From assembly GCA_039180865.1 (NCBI GenBank), contig JBCDCZ010000014.1, positions 1 to 31,807 of the forward strand: a DNA stretch of 31,807 bases, written 5' to 3'. This document shows, in pieces, positions 1 to 9,201 of the stretch. A program made the position numbers and the translations under genes. Within the stretch, counting starts at the first letter, position 1. The number at the start of each line of letters is the position of its first letter. The notes under the pieces were generated by a model. That model was not told the origin of the DNA. It did not search any database and saw nothing but the letters and a program-made list of their open reading frames with translations. The stretch is from JBCDCU01 sp039180865. Lineage in GTDB: Bacteria > Pseudomonadota > Alphaproteobacteria > Rhizobiales > JACESI01.

Positions 1-2563
1 ATCCATCACCGTGATCGGCGGAAGTCTGACGCTTTTGATTGCCCCGGCATGGTCGCAATCGGCAGAGCGTGTGGTGATCGACCTGCCGGCCCAATCGCTT
101 GCAAACTCACTGGTATCCCTTGCTTCTCAGACGGGCGTCGATATCGTCGCACCGGGATCCCTCGTATCGGATCGAACAGCCCCTGCCCTTTCCGGCGCAT
201 TCACGCCGGAAGAAGCGGCGCAGACCTTGATCAGCGGAAGCAATCTCAATGTTCGCACAGGAAGCACCGGCTCCCTGATCATCACACGTCTTGAAGCCTC
301 CGAAGATGACTTTGACGTCTTGCTCGATGAGGTTCTGATCACCACAAGACGGACTGAAGAGAGGCTGAAAGACGTACCGGGTAGCGTAACAGTTTTAACC
401 AATGAACGCCTTGAGCGCTCCAACATAAACACAACCGACGACGTTATCTTGAATACACCTGGTGTGAGCTTTACCGAAAATTCTTCACCAACAGGGCTCG
501 AAGTTTCAATTCGCGGGATTTCCGACCTTGTCGGACCGGATGGGACGGGACCGACCAATGGCATCTTTCTGGACGGTTTTTTGCTCAATCCGACCGGCAG
601 CACCCTATCACTTAATCCCGAATTGCCGGATCTGGAGCAGGTGGAAGTTGCATTCGGCCCCCAAGGAACTGCGTTCGGAAGAGGCACTCTTGGCGGAGCA
701 ATCAATTTCATTACCAAGAAACCAACAGATGAATTGGAAGCGTCTCTGGAACTTGAAGCCGGTTCATTTCCCGATGGCCGGGGCACGGCCATTGTAAACA
801 TTCCAGTATTGGAAGATGGGCTTCTTTCGGCGCGGCTGGTTGCGTTCGGGAATATTTCTGACGGCTTTATCGATCTTACAAACTTTTCCGATCCCGACAC
901 AATTACATCGAACAATGCCGGAGGGCGCATCAGCCTTCGGTCTCAACCCATAAGTCCGCTGACGATCGATTTCAGCCTATCGTTTGATCGCACAAATCAA
1001 CTGGCGCCTTTTCTTGCCACTGTTCCCAGTGTGGAAGCCGGAGATCCAATCAATGAATCAGGCACACCCGGTGGCTTGGACATAGATCGTTTCACGACCA
1101 CCGCGAATATCTCATACGATGCGAAGATTGGTACATTCAAATCAAACACAGGGTTCCTGGATACGGACGTGGAATCTTCCAGTGATTTTGATATTTCCGG
1201 ATTTGATCTTCTGGAAATAGCAAGTTCGGAGGCAGGCAACCAATCGGTTTCACAGGAGTTCCGGTATGAGAGCAAAGAATTTGACCTGCCGAAGAGGTTC
1301 GGAAAGATCGCGTTTAATGTCGGAACAAATTTCAGTTTCAGCGAAGACGGGCTGTTTAGTTCAGAGACTGTGGCGGGTTCCGACTTCCTTCCAACTCTGA
1401 CAGCACCATTTCCATTTCCGGCGCAACTCGGGTTTCTAGTGGGCGCGGGATTAATCGATCCCTCGATTTTTGCGGCCTCACCGGCGGACCAGGCTGCGGC
1501 TGTGGCAGCAGCGCTTGCTGCACCGCCGGAACTGCTTGGAAGCCTGACGACGTCATCTGCAACGACGGTCGATCATTTCAGCGTATTCGGCGACTTTCGG
1601 TTTAAGCCAGTCGATAATCTCGAGATTGCAGCTGGGGTGCGTTTTAATCGAGACGCTGTTTCAGTCCTAAGCTCGGGTGCCACAACCGGTGCATTTTCAG
1701 CCTTATTCCCGGCACCGGCCACCGTTGAGTTTGACGATATCTTCACGGCGTTCACGCCGAATGCTTCCGTAAAATACAACTGGACCGAAGCCTTCTCCAC
1801 CTATGTCGCTTTTTCAACCGGTTATCGGCCGGGTGGCTTCGCGGAATCTTTGGTAACCGGTGGCAGCACCTTCGATGAAGAGCGTATTCGCAATATTGAA
1901 GGCGGTTTTAAATCGACGTTTTTTGATCGGCGGTTGGCAATAAATGCATCCGGATATTTCTTGGAATATGACGACATCCAGGTGTTTAGCCTGTCGATTA
2001 TCGATACGCCGGTGGGTCCTGTTTTCGATGAAACAATCACCAATGCTGCAGCCGCGCGAAGCATCGGTTCGGAAATATCCATTACTGCGCTACCGGTGAA
2101 TGGATTACGCCTTAACGCAAGTATCGGATTGAATTTCTCCACCTTCACGGATTTCGCGACGGCTCCGGATTTCGATGGCGACTCGCTTCCGGATGATCTG
2201 ACCGGCAGCCGGCTGCCAAATGCTCCGGTCCATACATTTTCACTTGTCGCGGACTATGAACACCCAACACCGATTTTCGGCGACCTGAGGGGCTTTGTGA
2301 GAGCGGAGTATAATTTGCGATCAAGCTTTGCGAGCTTGATCGATACCACAGCGATGACTTTCGATGGATTTGATATCGCTAATTTTCGCGCTGGCTTGAG
2401 AGGTGACAATTTTTCCGTCACCGCGTTTGTCGAAAATGCATTCGATGAAGTGTACGCAACCGGTTCCAGCTCGCTATTTGCGCCAAGCCTTGTGGGAACA
2501 GATCCGAATGTTGATATTGGAGCAACACGACGGTTCGGTGTTGTCGGAACAATCAAGTTCTAA
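1..2563 (+). CDS. STN-domain TonB-dependent outer-membrane receptor (5' end cut by window)
   Basis: FecA-type transducing receptor that would import a ligand across the outer membrane using TonB energy and signal to an anti-sigma factor. The open frame runs to the window edge. The visible N-terminus is the hydrophobic core of a signal peptide ending near PAWSQS, so the charged n-region and true start lie outside. An STN domain follows (from DLPAQSLANSLVSLASQTG, about 80 residues). The plug domain comes next, with the typical VSIRGIS, FGPQGTAFGRGTLGGAINFITKKP and VEVAFGP blocks. The remainder is a beta-barrel ending in the expected C-terminal aromatic (GTIKF). About 850 residues are visible, which is normal for the family. 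It is clearly paralogous to the receptor at 5078-7480. It probably heads an operon with the small membrane protein and PepSY genes downstream. Iron-chelate or haem uptake is likely, but the ligand cannot be read from sequence. Confidence 0.93.
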   Translation, partial: SITVIGGSLTLLIAPAWSQSAERVVIDLPAQSLANSLVSLASQTGVDIVAPGSLVSDRTAPALSGAFTPEEAAQTLISGSNLNVRTGSTGSLIITRLEASEDDFDVLLDEVLITTRRTEERLKDVPGSVTVLTNERLERSNINTTDDVILNTPGVSFTENSSPTGLEVSIRGISDLVGPDGTGPTNGIFLDGFLLNPTGSTLSLNPELPDLEQVEVAFGPQGTAFGRGTLGGAINFITKKPTDELEASLELEAGSFPDGRGTAIVNIPVLEDGLLSARLVAFGNISDGFIDLTNFSDPDTITSNNAGGRISLRSQPISPLTIDFSLSFDRTNQLAPFLATVPSVEAGDPINESGTPGGLDIDRFTTTANISYDAKIGTFKSNTGFLDTDVESSSDFDISGFDLLEIASSEAGNQSVSQEFRYESKEFDLPKRFGKIAFNVGTNFSFSEDGLFSSETVAGSDFLPTLTAPFPFPAQLGFLVGAGLIDPSIFAASPADQAAAVAAALAAPPELLGSLTTSSATTVDHFSVFGDFRFKPVDNLEIAAGVRFNRDAVSVLSSGATTGAFSALFPAPATVEFDDIFTAFTPNASVKYNWTEAFSTYVAFSTGYRPGGFAESLVTGGSTFDEERIRNIEGGFKSTFFDRRLAINASGYFLEYDDIQVFSLSIIDTPVGPVFDETITNAAAARSIGSEISITALPVNGLRLNASIGLNFSTFTDFATAPDFDGDSLPDDLTGSRLPNAPVHTFSLVADYEHPTPIFGDLRGFVRAEYNLRSSFASLIDTTAMTFDGFDIANFRAGLRGDNFSVTAFVENAFDEVYATGSSSLFAPSLVGTDPNVDIGATRRFGVVGTIKF

Positions 2564-2607
2564 GACGGTAAACAGGTATTTGCTTTTGATAGAACTTCCC
2601 CACATGC

Positions 2608-2940
2608 ATGAATGGTCTCGACAACGTACAAGTTGAACATCCAAACGAACTCGTTACTAGCGCATCAGCGTTCATTCACGCCGAGTACGGTTTTCGTGGC
2701 AGCGCGACGATCCTTCTCAATCCGGCAGACGCAACCGCGGATTCTTTCAACCTGTTGAACCTTCGTGCGGGTCTGCGCGGAGAGAACTTCTCGGTCGAAG
2801 GGTTTGTCGAAAACGTTCTCGACGCGACAACGGTGACCGGGGCCTCGCCGATAGCGGTCGCCGGATCTTTGGAGCTCGATCAAGAACTTGTTATCGGTCC
2901 GACCCGGCGCTTTGGTGTGCGTGTTAAGATCACGTTCTAA
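2608..2940 (+). pseudogene. C-terminal remnant of a TonB-dependent receptor
   Basis: A 110-codon open frame matching only the last barrel strands of the neighbouring receptors. It contains HAEYGFRGS, NLRAGLRGENFSVEGFVEN, GPTRRFGV and a terminal KITF. The corresponding parts of the upstream gene are RAEYNLRSS, NFRAGLRGDNFSVTAFVEN, GATRRFGV and TIKF. The ATG at 2608 has no visible ribosome binding site, an in-frame stop lies just upstream at 2590, and there is no signal peptide, STN or plug domain, so it cannot be a working receptor. It lies 44 nt after the intact receptor and reads in the same direction. It is best explained as the leftover 3' end of a tandemly duplicated receptor after deletion. 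A short expressed protein is possible but unlikely. Confidence 0.8.
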
Positions 2941-3033
2941 ATGCATCTTTACGGTTTAAACGCAGGCTGGTTGTGCTAAGTGATATCCAGTAAATCTGAA
3001 CCAGATCATTCGCGGACAGTTGGAAGGAAAAGC

Positions 3034-3312
3034 ATGGGCTTCATCGACCGGCATCCAACTGCAATCCGCTGGATTTTGGCGGGCCCCCTCGCCTTCATCC
3101 TTACCGTTTTGAGTTTAGCCGCGCTACCGCACCTTCTTCCTGTTGGAAGAGGCGGTATCGACCATTTAATATACCCAACCATTTTCATCCCGATCACCTG
3201 GTCCGTTTTCATCATCTGGCCGGTCATGACGGAGAAACTGACCCGGTGCCTCGCGATCTATACCGGCCTCACAATTTTATCCATCGCCATAGTTGTCTTT
3301 GCGCTGATCTAA
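3034..3312 (+). CDS. small three-helix inner-membrane protein
   Basis: A 92-residue hydrophobic protein with three likely transmembrane segments, at about residues 12-34, 47-66 and 70-91. I chose the ATG at 3034 because GGAAGGAAA lies just upstream; an upstream in-frame GTG at 2980 has no such site and would add a hydrophilic tail. It ends 16 nt before the PepSY gene, so the two are very likely co-transcribed. Small membrane proteins often accompany PepSY-TM genes in siderophore or haem uptake loci (for example DUF3649/DUF3325 types). I cannot assign this one to a named family. A role beside PepSY in inner-membrane handling of an imported metal complex is inferred from position only. Confidence 0.75.
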   Translation: MGFIDRHPTAIRWILAGPLAFILTVLSLAALPHLLPVGRGGIDHLIYPTIFIPITWSVFIIWPVMTEKLTRCLAIYTGLTILSIAIVVFALI

Positions 3313-3328
3313 GAAAGGGATTGTCGCC

Positions 3329-4909
3329 ATGATTGGAACGTCTGCGAAGAAACGACTCATTGCCCTTCATGGATGGTCGGCAACCATCCTCGCCATATTG
3401 CTTTATGTCGTCATGCTGACCGGAACCATTATCGTTCTTGAAGACGAACTTGAACATTGGTCAAAGGGTGAGAGCGAGCGAGTCCTGCCGTTCGGACAGG
3501 ACAATTTCGGAACGATTGTCTCAGACTACGCGGCGACGATTCCACAGGATCTCCGCGAAGAGTTGCGTATTGTTCCAACAGGGCCGGATACCGCCCGCCT
3601 CGATTTTGCCGGCTATAAATTGATCGAGGGTGAGCGGGAGCATTTTCACACCGTTTTCGAGGTTCATACGAAAACTGGAGAGCAGATCAGAAAACAGGCC
3701 GGTATCGACGGCACGATCAATTATTCAGAGCCTGAGGATTATCTCGTTCGCTTCTGGTACGACATGCATGTGCGTCTGCATGTTCCGGGCTCACTTGGCC
3801 TTTACCTGACCGGTATTGCAGGCGTTGCAATGATCATCGCCGCATTCACAGGCGTTCTGATCCACCGCCATATCATCAAGGAAATGTTCGTGACAGGTCG
3901 TCCGGGCGACCGCCTCGTCTCCTTCAGGGACCGCCATAATCTGGCCGGTGTATGGTCGCTTCCTTTCGCCGTTCTCCTCGCCTTCACCGGGACGTTCTTC
4001 AGTTTTGCAACATCATTGGCCCTTCCGATCGTTGCAATGTCGGCTTTCAAAGGCGACCAGGAAGCCGTAATTGCAGCCGTCCTGCGCCCGACACCGCCAC
4101 AGATTGAAGAAACGGCAGAACTGACCGATCTTGGCGCCGTCTTTCGTCTCGCAGAAACGGAAGCCGGGACGCCAATTGTTTTTGCAACCGTCCTTAACTG
4201 GGGTCTCGCAAACGCAGAAATCACCACATCCCATGAGGTCGGCGCTCAACACCTCACTCAAACGCAGCTTGCCTTTAACGGTGTCAATGGCACGCTCGTC
4301 GAGCGGATTACTCCGGTCGGCTCCGAGCCGTCGGTCGGCAGCACGCTTGTTTCATTGATAGGCCCCCTTCATTTCGGAAACTTTGCCGGTCTCGCATCGA
4401 AAGCGATCTGGGTCCTTCTCGGTGGTGCCATGACCTATACGATTGTGACAGGCCTTCATCTCTGGCTCAGGCGCCGAGCGGACGATCCGGCCTGGCGAGC
4501 GGGATCCCATGCGATGGCGGTGACGGTTTGGGGCCTCCCCTTGTCGCTTGTTGCTTCGGCCTACGGTTTTTTTGCTGCGGGGACCGTTGGTATGCATGTC
4601 CAGGCGACCGTCTGGTCTTTTCTCGGCATGGCGGCGCTCTCCATCCTTTGGGGCGTGTTCGCCTGGCGGCAGTCCGCCGAAATCCTCTCGAAGCATATGA
4701 AGCGTCTCCTTGGCGTCTCGCTGGCTCTCCTGCCTCTCGTTCGGATGGCAACCGGAGGAATGTCATGGGGGGAAGCAGTCGGTGACGGCGTTGAGGCTGT
4801 GCTTCTCATCGATATCCTGTGTATCGGGCTTGGTATTGGATGCGTCTTGAGCACCCGAAACCAACAACCTGTGGTTCCAGAGCAAAAGGCTGCCGAACTA
4901 GCGGAATGA
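3329..4909 (+). CDS. PepSY-associated transmembrane protein (PiuB-like)
   Basis: A 526-residue inner-membrane protein of the PepSY_TM family. The N-terminus is typical: a conserved His in the first helix (ALHGWSATI, residue 14), then LLYVVMLTGTIIVLEDELEHW leading into a long periplasmic segment. Further membrane spans fall near residues 155-180, 205-230, 335-360, 385-410, 420-440 and 455-500. The start at ATG 3329 is preceded by AAGAAAGGGA. The family is repeatedly found beside TonB-dependent receptors and is implicated in reduction or release of imported ferric siderophore or haem at the inner membrane. Its place in an operon with a receptor and a small membrane protein fits that. A hairpin terminator at 5056-5074 probably ends the operon. 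Length and organisation look complete. Confidence 0.88.
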   Translation: MIGTSAKKRLIALHGWSATILAILLYVVMLTGTIIVLEDELEHWSKGESERVLPFGQDNFGTIVSDYAATIPQDLREELRIVPTGPDTARLDFAGYKLIEGEREHFHTVFEVHTKTGEQIRKQAGIDGTINYSEPEDYLVRFWYDMHVRLHVPGSLGLYLTGIAGVAMIIAAFTGVLIHRHIIKEMFVTGRPGDRLVSFRDRHNLAGVWSLPFAVLLAFTGTFFSFATSLALPIVAMSAFKGDQEAVIAAVLRPTPPQIEETAELTDLGAVFRLAETEAGTPIVFATVLNWGLANAEITTSHEVGAQHLTQTQLAFNGVNGTLVERITPVGSEPSVGSTLVSLIGPLHFGNFAGLASKAIWVLLGGAMTYTIVTGLHLWLRRRADDPAWRAGSHAMAVTVWGLPLSLVASAYGFFAAGTVGMHVQATVWSFLGMAALSILWGVFAWRQSAEILSKHMKRLLGVSLALLPLVRMATGGMSWGEAVGDGVEAVLLIDILCIGLGIGCVLSTRNQQPVVPEQKAAELAE

Positions 4910-5055
4910 TGAATCGGTTCTGTTTCGATTGCCGCACTAGGGTCTGTTGACCTTTCAAATCGTTGCGCGCGCGCTCCTAGGGTCAGATTTCCATTATTGG
5001 CCTGCCAACGCTCGCAATGCTGCGCGTGCGGTATCGACACTTGGATCTTTCTCCG

Positions 5056-5074
5056 AAACCGGAAGCGGTTTTTT
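5056..5074 (+). terminator. rho-independent terminator after the PepSY operon
   Basis: Six-base-pair stem AAACCG/CGGTTT with a GAAG loop, running directly into a T tract on the + strand. It sits about 150 nt after the PepSY stop and only 4 nt before the stop of the convergent receptor, so it would end the rightward transcript. The stem is short, so confidence is moderate. Confidence 0.55.
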
Positions 5075-5077
5075 GCC

Positions 5078-7480
5078 TTAGAACCTCACTCTCCCGCGCA
5101 CGCCAAACCGGCGCGTCTCTCCAAGCTCGAACAAAGACAGTCCAATTGCGGTTGCGTCGGAACCGACGGAAAACCGTTCATCGAATAGGTTTTCCACAAA
5201 AGCCTCAACATCCCAAGTTTCACCGCGAAGTCCTGAACGCAGATTAACAATATTTCGCGCGTCCGTTCCCGAAATCTCCGGGGTCAAACTGGTGACATCT
5301 ATTCCTTCGCTCGTATAGCTGTGTTCCACACGAAAGAATGCATCTGCATCAAGTTTTTTAACCGAGTGCTCGTATTCCACGGTGATGCGGAACGTGTGGA
5401 CCGGTGCGTTCGGCAGCCGTTCGCCGGTCAAATCCGTTTCGGCACCGCCAACAACTGCGTCGTCGAAATCGGTGAATTCGGTGAGGGACAAACCATATGA
5501 CAGATCGACCTTTAACCCTTGGATCGGCTGCGCATTGATGTTGAACTCGGTCCCGATTGATCTCGCCGCACCGGCATTGGTAATCGCGACGGAACCGGGA
5601 GCGATCACGCTGGTGATCTGGATATCATCATAAAAAAGAGCAAAGCCGCTGCCTCTTAGATTCAGGCGGTCATCAAACACGCTCTTGCGAAATCCACCCT
5701 CATAATTGATCACGCGTTCTTCATCGAAACCCAGGCCGAATGCCGGACCCAACACATTAAAACCACCAGGACGAAAGCCTGTGGAGATCGATACGTATGT
5801 GCTGAAGTCATCTGTCCAGTCATACTTGGCACTTCCACGCGGCGTGATCGCCGTAAACGTCTCTGAGAATGATTCAAAGGGAAAGCCGGGAACGACCACT
5901 GTGCCGATCGGAGGCGGTAAAATGAAGACGGCATCTTCTTGTTCACCCTCGAAAGTGACGGATGCGCGGCTAAATCTCGCGCCAACACCCAGTTCAAGGC
6001 GCTCGATTGGACGAAAGCGAAGATCTCCGAAAATCCCGAGATCATTCACGCTCTCTGTGGTGTCTGCCACCAATGCCGAAAAGCCGAAATCGATATCTGT
6101 AGCAACATCCTCATCGCTGAAGGCGAAATTCACACCTGCCACAAAACCGACCTCGCCAAGAAGCGGCACTTGTATCCCATCGGCGTCAAACTTGAATTCC
6201 TGGGCGATCGATTGTGTGTCCGTAAGGATAGATGAAATGACTTCGGTGGGCACCGCAAGGATACCCGACAACTGGTCGGCCGAAGACCGGGAAAGCGACG
6301 TTTTTGAACTCAATTTGCCAATATCGAAATCATAGGCTCCATCGAAAATAACCAAGGAACGATTGAGTGTCTGTTGACCGTCGGTTGTCTCAAAACTTTG
6401 CGGTTGATCATCGAAAAACGTGGATGGATCGACAGTACTGTTCTGGTCGAACACGGTTCGGTCGAAAGAGCCGCTCAGGTCCAAGGTCAGCCGATCCGTT
6501 GGCTTTGATCTTAAAGCGAGACGCGCGCCGAAATTGTTTTCGCCGTTGAAATCGTCCTGAAGCGGTAACTCGATGAAACCCCTGTCAACTTCGCCGAATG
6601 CGGTCAAACGCGCGGTCAAGAGTTCATCCCCGGTCAATGAACCACCCAAAGTTCCCTTTACGCGACCATCTGGAAAACTCCCGCCTTGAAATTCGAGGAT
6701 TGCCTCCCGCTCTTCGCTTGGTTTTTTGGTGATTAAGTTCACTGCACCTGCAATGGTGCTTCGCCCGAATGTTGTTCCCTGGGGTCCAAAAAGGACTTCA
6801 ACCTGTTCAACATCAATCAGGTTGGGGTTGATCGTCGAAGTTGCTCCTGTGGGGTTGAGACTCACGTCATCAATGAAAAACCCCACAACAGGACCGCTCG
6901 AAGCATCGCCTGTAAAATTTGATATACCGCGGATCGAAACGTCGTTATCGATCGGATTGCCGCCCTCCTGGAATGAGAGGTTCGGCACGCGTTCAACATA
7001 ATCAATCAAGTCTGTAACGTTTGACCTCTCAATCTCTTGTTCCGTTACTACCGAAACCGATGCCGGAACATTTGTAACATCTTCCGCGATCCGGCGTGCC
7101 GTTGTGAGCGTAACGGGATCAAGCAGGACATCGCCATCGTCGGTAAATGCGCCGCTTGGAACGGTCTGACCCAAAACAATCCGGCTTTCAGCAAGCTCCC
7201 TCAGCTCTATGTCGGTGCCCGCAAGGATCCTGCCAAGGGCCTCCTGAGGGGTCATGAAGCCGCTTACCGAATTGGCGGTTTTGCCTGCCAGAAGCGCCGA
7301 TGGCGCGCTCACTTTGATACCGGTTTCTTCGGCAAGCTCAGTGATTGCAGCCGCAAGGGATTGCGCCGGAATGTCAATATCCTGTTTGACTTGCGCGAAA
7401 CTGACTGACGTACCCCACGTCGTGACGGTTGCAATAACTGACGTTAACAACAGCTCTTTGTAACACCGAGCGAATTTCAT
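5078..7480 (-). CDS. STN-domain TonB-dependent outer-membrane receptor (second paralog)
   Basis: Complete 800-residue FecA-type receptor. A signal peptide (MKFARCYKELLLTSVIA...) ends near SVSFAQ at residue 30. An STN domain follows at about 32-108 (IDIPAQSLAAAITELAEETG). The plug is at about 120-240 (DVSIRGISNFTG, VEVLFGPQGTTFGRSTIAGA, NLITKKPS). The barrel ends RRFGVRGRVRF with the usual C-terminal Phe. It shares long blocks with the receptor at the left edge, so the two are paralogs facing each other. It lies 78 nt downstream of the anti-sigma gene, in the standard order sigma, anti-sigma, receptor. The STN domain would touch the FecR-like protein when ligand binds and so raise its own expression. 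The ligand is unknown; iron chelate or haem is likely. No convincing Fur box was seen. Confidence 0.94.
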   Translation of the reverse strand: MKFARCYKELLLTSVIATVTTWGTSVSFAQVKQDIDIPAQSLAAAITELAEETGIKVSAPSALLAGKTANSVSGFMTPQEALGRILAGTDIELRELAESRIVLGQTVPSGAFTDDGDVLLDPVTLTTARRIAEDVTNVPASVSVVTEQEIERSNVTDLIDYVERVPNLSFQEGGNPIDNDVSIRGISNFTGDASSGPVVGFFIDDVSLNPTGATSTINPNLIDVEQVEVLFGPQGTTFGRSTIAGAVNLITKKPSEEREAILEFQGGSFPDGRVKGTLGGSLTGDELLTARLTAFGEVDRGFIELPLQDDFNGENNFGARLALRSKPTDRLTLDLSGSFDRTVFDQNSTVDPSTFFDDQPQSFETTDGQQTLNRSLVIFDGAYDFDIGKLSSKTSLSRSSADQLSGILAVPTEVISSILTDTQSIAQEFKFDADGIQVPLLGEVGFVAGVNFAFSDEDVATDIDFGFSALVADTTESVNDLGIFGDLRFRPIERLELGVGARFSRASVTFEGEQEDAVFILPPPIGTVVVPGFPFESFSETFTAITPRGSAKYDWTDDFSTYVSISTGFRPGGFNVLGPAFGLGFDEERVINYEGGFRKSVFDDRLNLRGSGFALFYDDIQITSVIAPGSVAITNAGAARSIGTEFNINAQPIQGLKVDLSYGLSLTEFTDFDDAVVGGAETDLTGERLPNAPVHTFRITVEYEHSVKKLDADAFFRVEHSYTSEGIDVTSLTPEISGTDARNIVNLRSGLRGETWDVEAFVENLFDERFSVGSDATAIGLSLFELGETRRFGVRGRVRF

Positions 7481-7558
7481 CTGTGCGACCCCAGGTTTCT
7501 TGGCATTTGCCGCAAAGACGAAGGAGGCCGGCGCTTATTAAGGAAGAAAATTCGAAAC

Positions 7559-8449
7559 TCACCCTGATGTCACAACATAGAGAAAAGGTGTGATATTTAT
7601 GACACGGACCGATCCGGTCACCGCCAGCGCCTCAAGCGCAAGATCGGGCCGGGTAAGATCGAAACTACCGGTGATCTCCGAGCGCGCCGTTGCCTGGTCG
7701 AGAATGACAATTCTGCCCGGCAGGCGCCTGTCGATGATTTCCGCGATCTGAGCGAAACTGAGATCTTTCGCGATCAGTTGGCCATCACGCCAGGACGCAA
7801 TCGTGCTCGACGCCACCGCGGCGACTTCAACGCGACCATCCGGTTTTCGAATAAGCTGATCGCCCGGTTCGAGGGTCCACGTCGCATCGTTCCTTGAAAC
7901 GGACACCCGGCCTTTGAGAACGGAAACGCGGACTTCATCATCGATCAAGGCCGTTTCAAACTGGGTCCCGAGAACCTCAACCATAAGATCGTCAACTTCA
8001 ACAACAAAAGGCCGGCTGTTAGATTGAACATCGAAGAATGCGCTCCCGCGCAAAAGCGCCACGCTGCGCGCAGTCTGTCCGGTATCGTCGGTTAGCGCCG
8101 AGCCTGCGTCGAGGACCGCCATGTCATCAGAGGCAAGCCGGACCTCCTTAGACGATACGCCGGTTCTGTGATCCGCGTAGAGAAAGGTTCTCGCTTCGGG
8201 CAGGGCGAAGTAGGAAAGTGTCGCGGCGACAACAAAGAATATGATGATCGCATAGGGCGGTCTTGAAGGTTTCGCAGCAGAAACTTTCCAGGCACGCTGC
8301 ACTTTTCGATAAGCCTCCCTCTCCGCTTCACCGCGATTGAGAAAAGCATCTTTCTGGCGCTGAAATGCCAGATCGTCCGGATCTTCGGACAGGCGCACAA
8401 AGATCCGTACCGCCTCATCATAAAGATCCCTTTTATCCGCTATCGTCAT
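7559..8449 (-). CDS. FecR-type anti-sigma factor
   Basis: A 296-residue inner-membrane signal transducer. The N-terminal cytoplasmic part (residues 1-60) resembles the DUF4880 sigma-binding domain (DEAVRIFVRLSEDPDD, then EAEREAYRKVQRAW). One transmembrane helix follows at about 66-83. The periplasmic FecR domain contains RSVALLRGSAFFDV, VEVLGTQFETALIDDEVRVSVLKGRV and WTLEPGDQL. A C-terminal STN-like/DUF4974 segment ends at VVTSG. I placed the start at ATG 8449 because the domain begins there. Its GGAG is only about 2 nt from the ATG, and the upstream in-frame starts at 8467 and 8494 have no better site, so the start is uncertain. It sits between the ECF sigma gene and the receptor in one likely operon. 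Confidence 0.9.
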   Translation of the reverse strand: MTIADKRDLYDEAVRIFVRLSEDPDDLAFQRQKDAFLNRGEAEREAYRKVQRAWKVSAAKPSRPPYAIIIFFVVAATLSYFALPEARTFLYADHRTGVSSKEVRLASDDMAVLDAGSALTDDTGQTARSVALLRGSAFFDVQSNSRPFVVEVDDLMVEVLGTQFETALIDDEVRVSVLKGRVSVSRNDATWTLEPGDQLIRKPDGRVEVAAVASSTIASWRDGQLIAKDLSFAQIAEIIDRRLPGRIVILDQATARSEITGSFDLTRPDLALEALAVTGSVRVINITPFLYVVTSG

Positions 8450-8515
8450 CACTCCAAAGAACAGCATATCGTTCACATAGTAAACGAACGACATGCCAAT
8501 AAATTAAACGAAAAC

Positions 8516-9013
8516 CTAGCGGTCGAGTTCAATTGTCAGATGCAATAGGGCCTCGCAAACGAGCTGATAAGCGCGCGGTGCCGATATATTCATTTCAGCA
8601 CCGATTTCCACAAACGTAAGTCCGTCCAACCGGTTGAGGCGAAAAGCAGTCAGCGTTCTTTTCGGGAGCCTCTTCAAAGCATTGACGACAATGCGAAGTT
8701 CCTGACGGGATATAACCACCCGTTCCGTATCAGGGGCGTGCTCTTCAAACAGGCTGAAGACCTGCAGGCTTGACCGCTCGACTTTTTGTCTACGCAACCA
8801 GTCTTTGCACAGGTTTGAAACAATGCGCCTCAGGATCCAGCGGGAACTATCCTTCTCAAATGAATGGCCATCCCAACGGATCCAGCTATCCTGTACAATT
8901 TCCTCTGCAATGGCGCCGTTTTTCACAATGGAACGGGCTAACGCAAGCAGTTGCTCACGGTCCTCACAGAACAGCGATACTTTTGCGTTTACCGGCCCAT
9001 CGTGATTTGCCAA
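8516..9013 (-). CDS. FecI-like ECF RNA polymerase sigma factor
   Basis: A 165-residue extracytoplasmic-function sigma factor. Region 2 is visible at about residues 12-85 (LLALARSIVKNGAIAEEIVQDSWIR, then SRWILRRIVSNLCKDWLRR). Region 4 is at about 105-160 (LPKRTLTAFRLNRLDGLTFVEIGAEMNISAPRAYQLV), a good helix-turn-helix of the FecI type. Start is the TTG at 9013, preceded by TGAGG; an in-frame stop lies just upstream and no better start exists before region 2. It would direct transcription of the receptor operon once released by the FecR-like protein encoded downstream. It may also control the paralogous receptor at the left edge, which has no sigma gene in view, but this is inference. Confidence 0.92.
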   Translation of the reverse strand: MANHDGPVNAKVSLFCEDREQLLALARSIVKNGAIAEEIVQDSWIRWDGHSFEKDSSRWILRRIVSNLCKDWLRRQKVERSSLQVFSLFEEHAPDTERVVISRQELRIVVNALKRLPKRTLTAFRLNRLDGLTFVEIGAEMNISAPRAYQLVCEALLHLTIELDR

Positions 9014-9201
9014 AGCTCAACCTCAGGCTTGCAAAAAGATGTCTCTATCGGGGGCTTGCCCTCAAGCGCCAGACTGGAACGCCTGTGACGAAAGGCAAAG
9101 CGCAATCATCGTTAGCGCAGGCTTTTTGTTGAGTAAATCATTCAACTTTGTAAATCTGCAACAGATTCTCGGCGACTTTCAAAGGAAAAGCACGAGTATG
9201 A

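Noticed and set aside
127..930. Long antisense open frame opposite the first receptor
   Set aside because: It lies wholly within the coding frame of the receptor, is Ser/Arg/Pro-rich, and has no domain; it is a shadow of the real gene.
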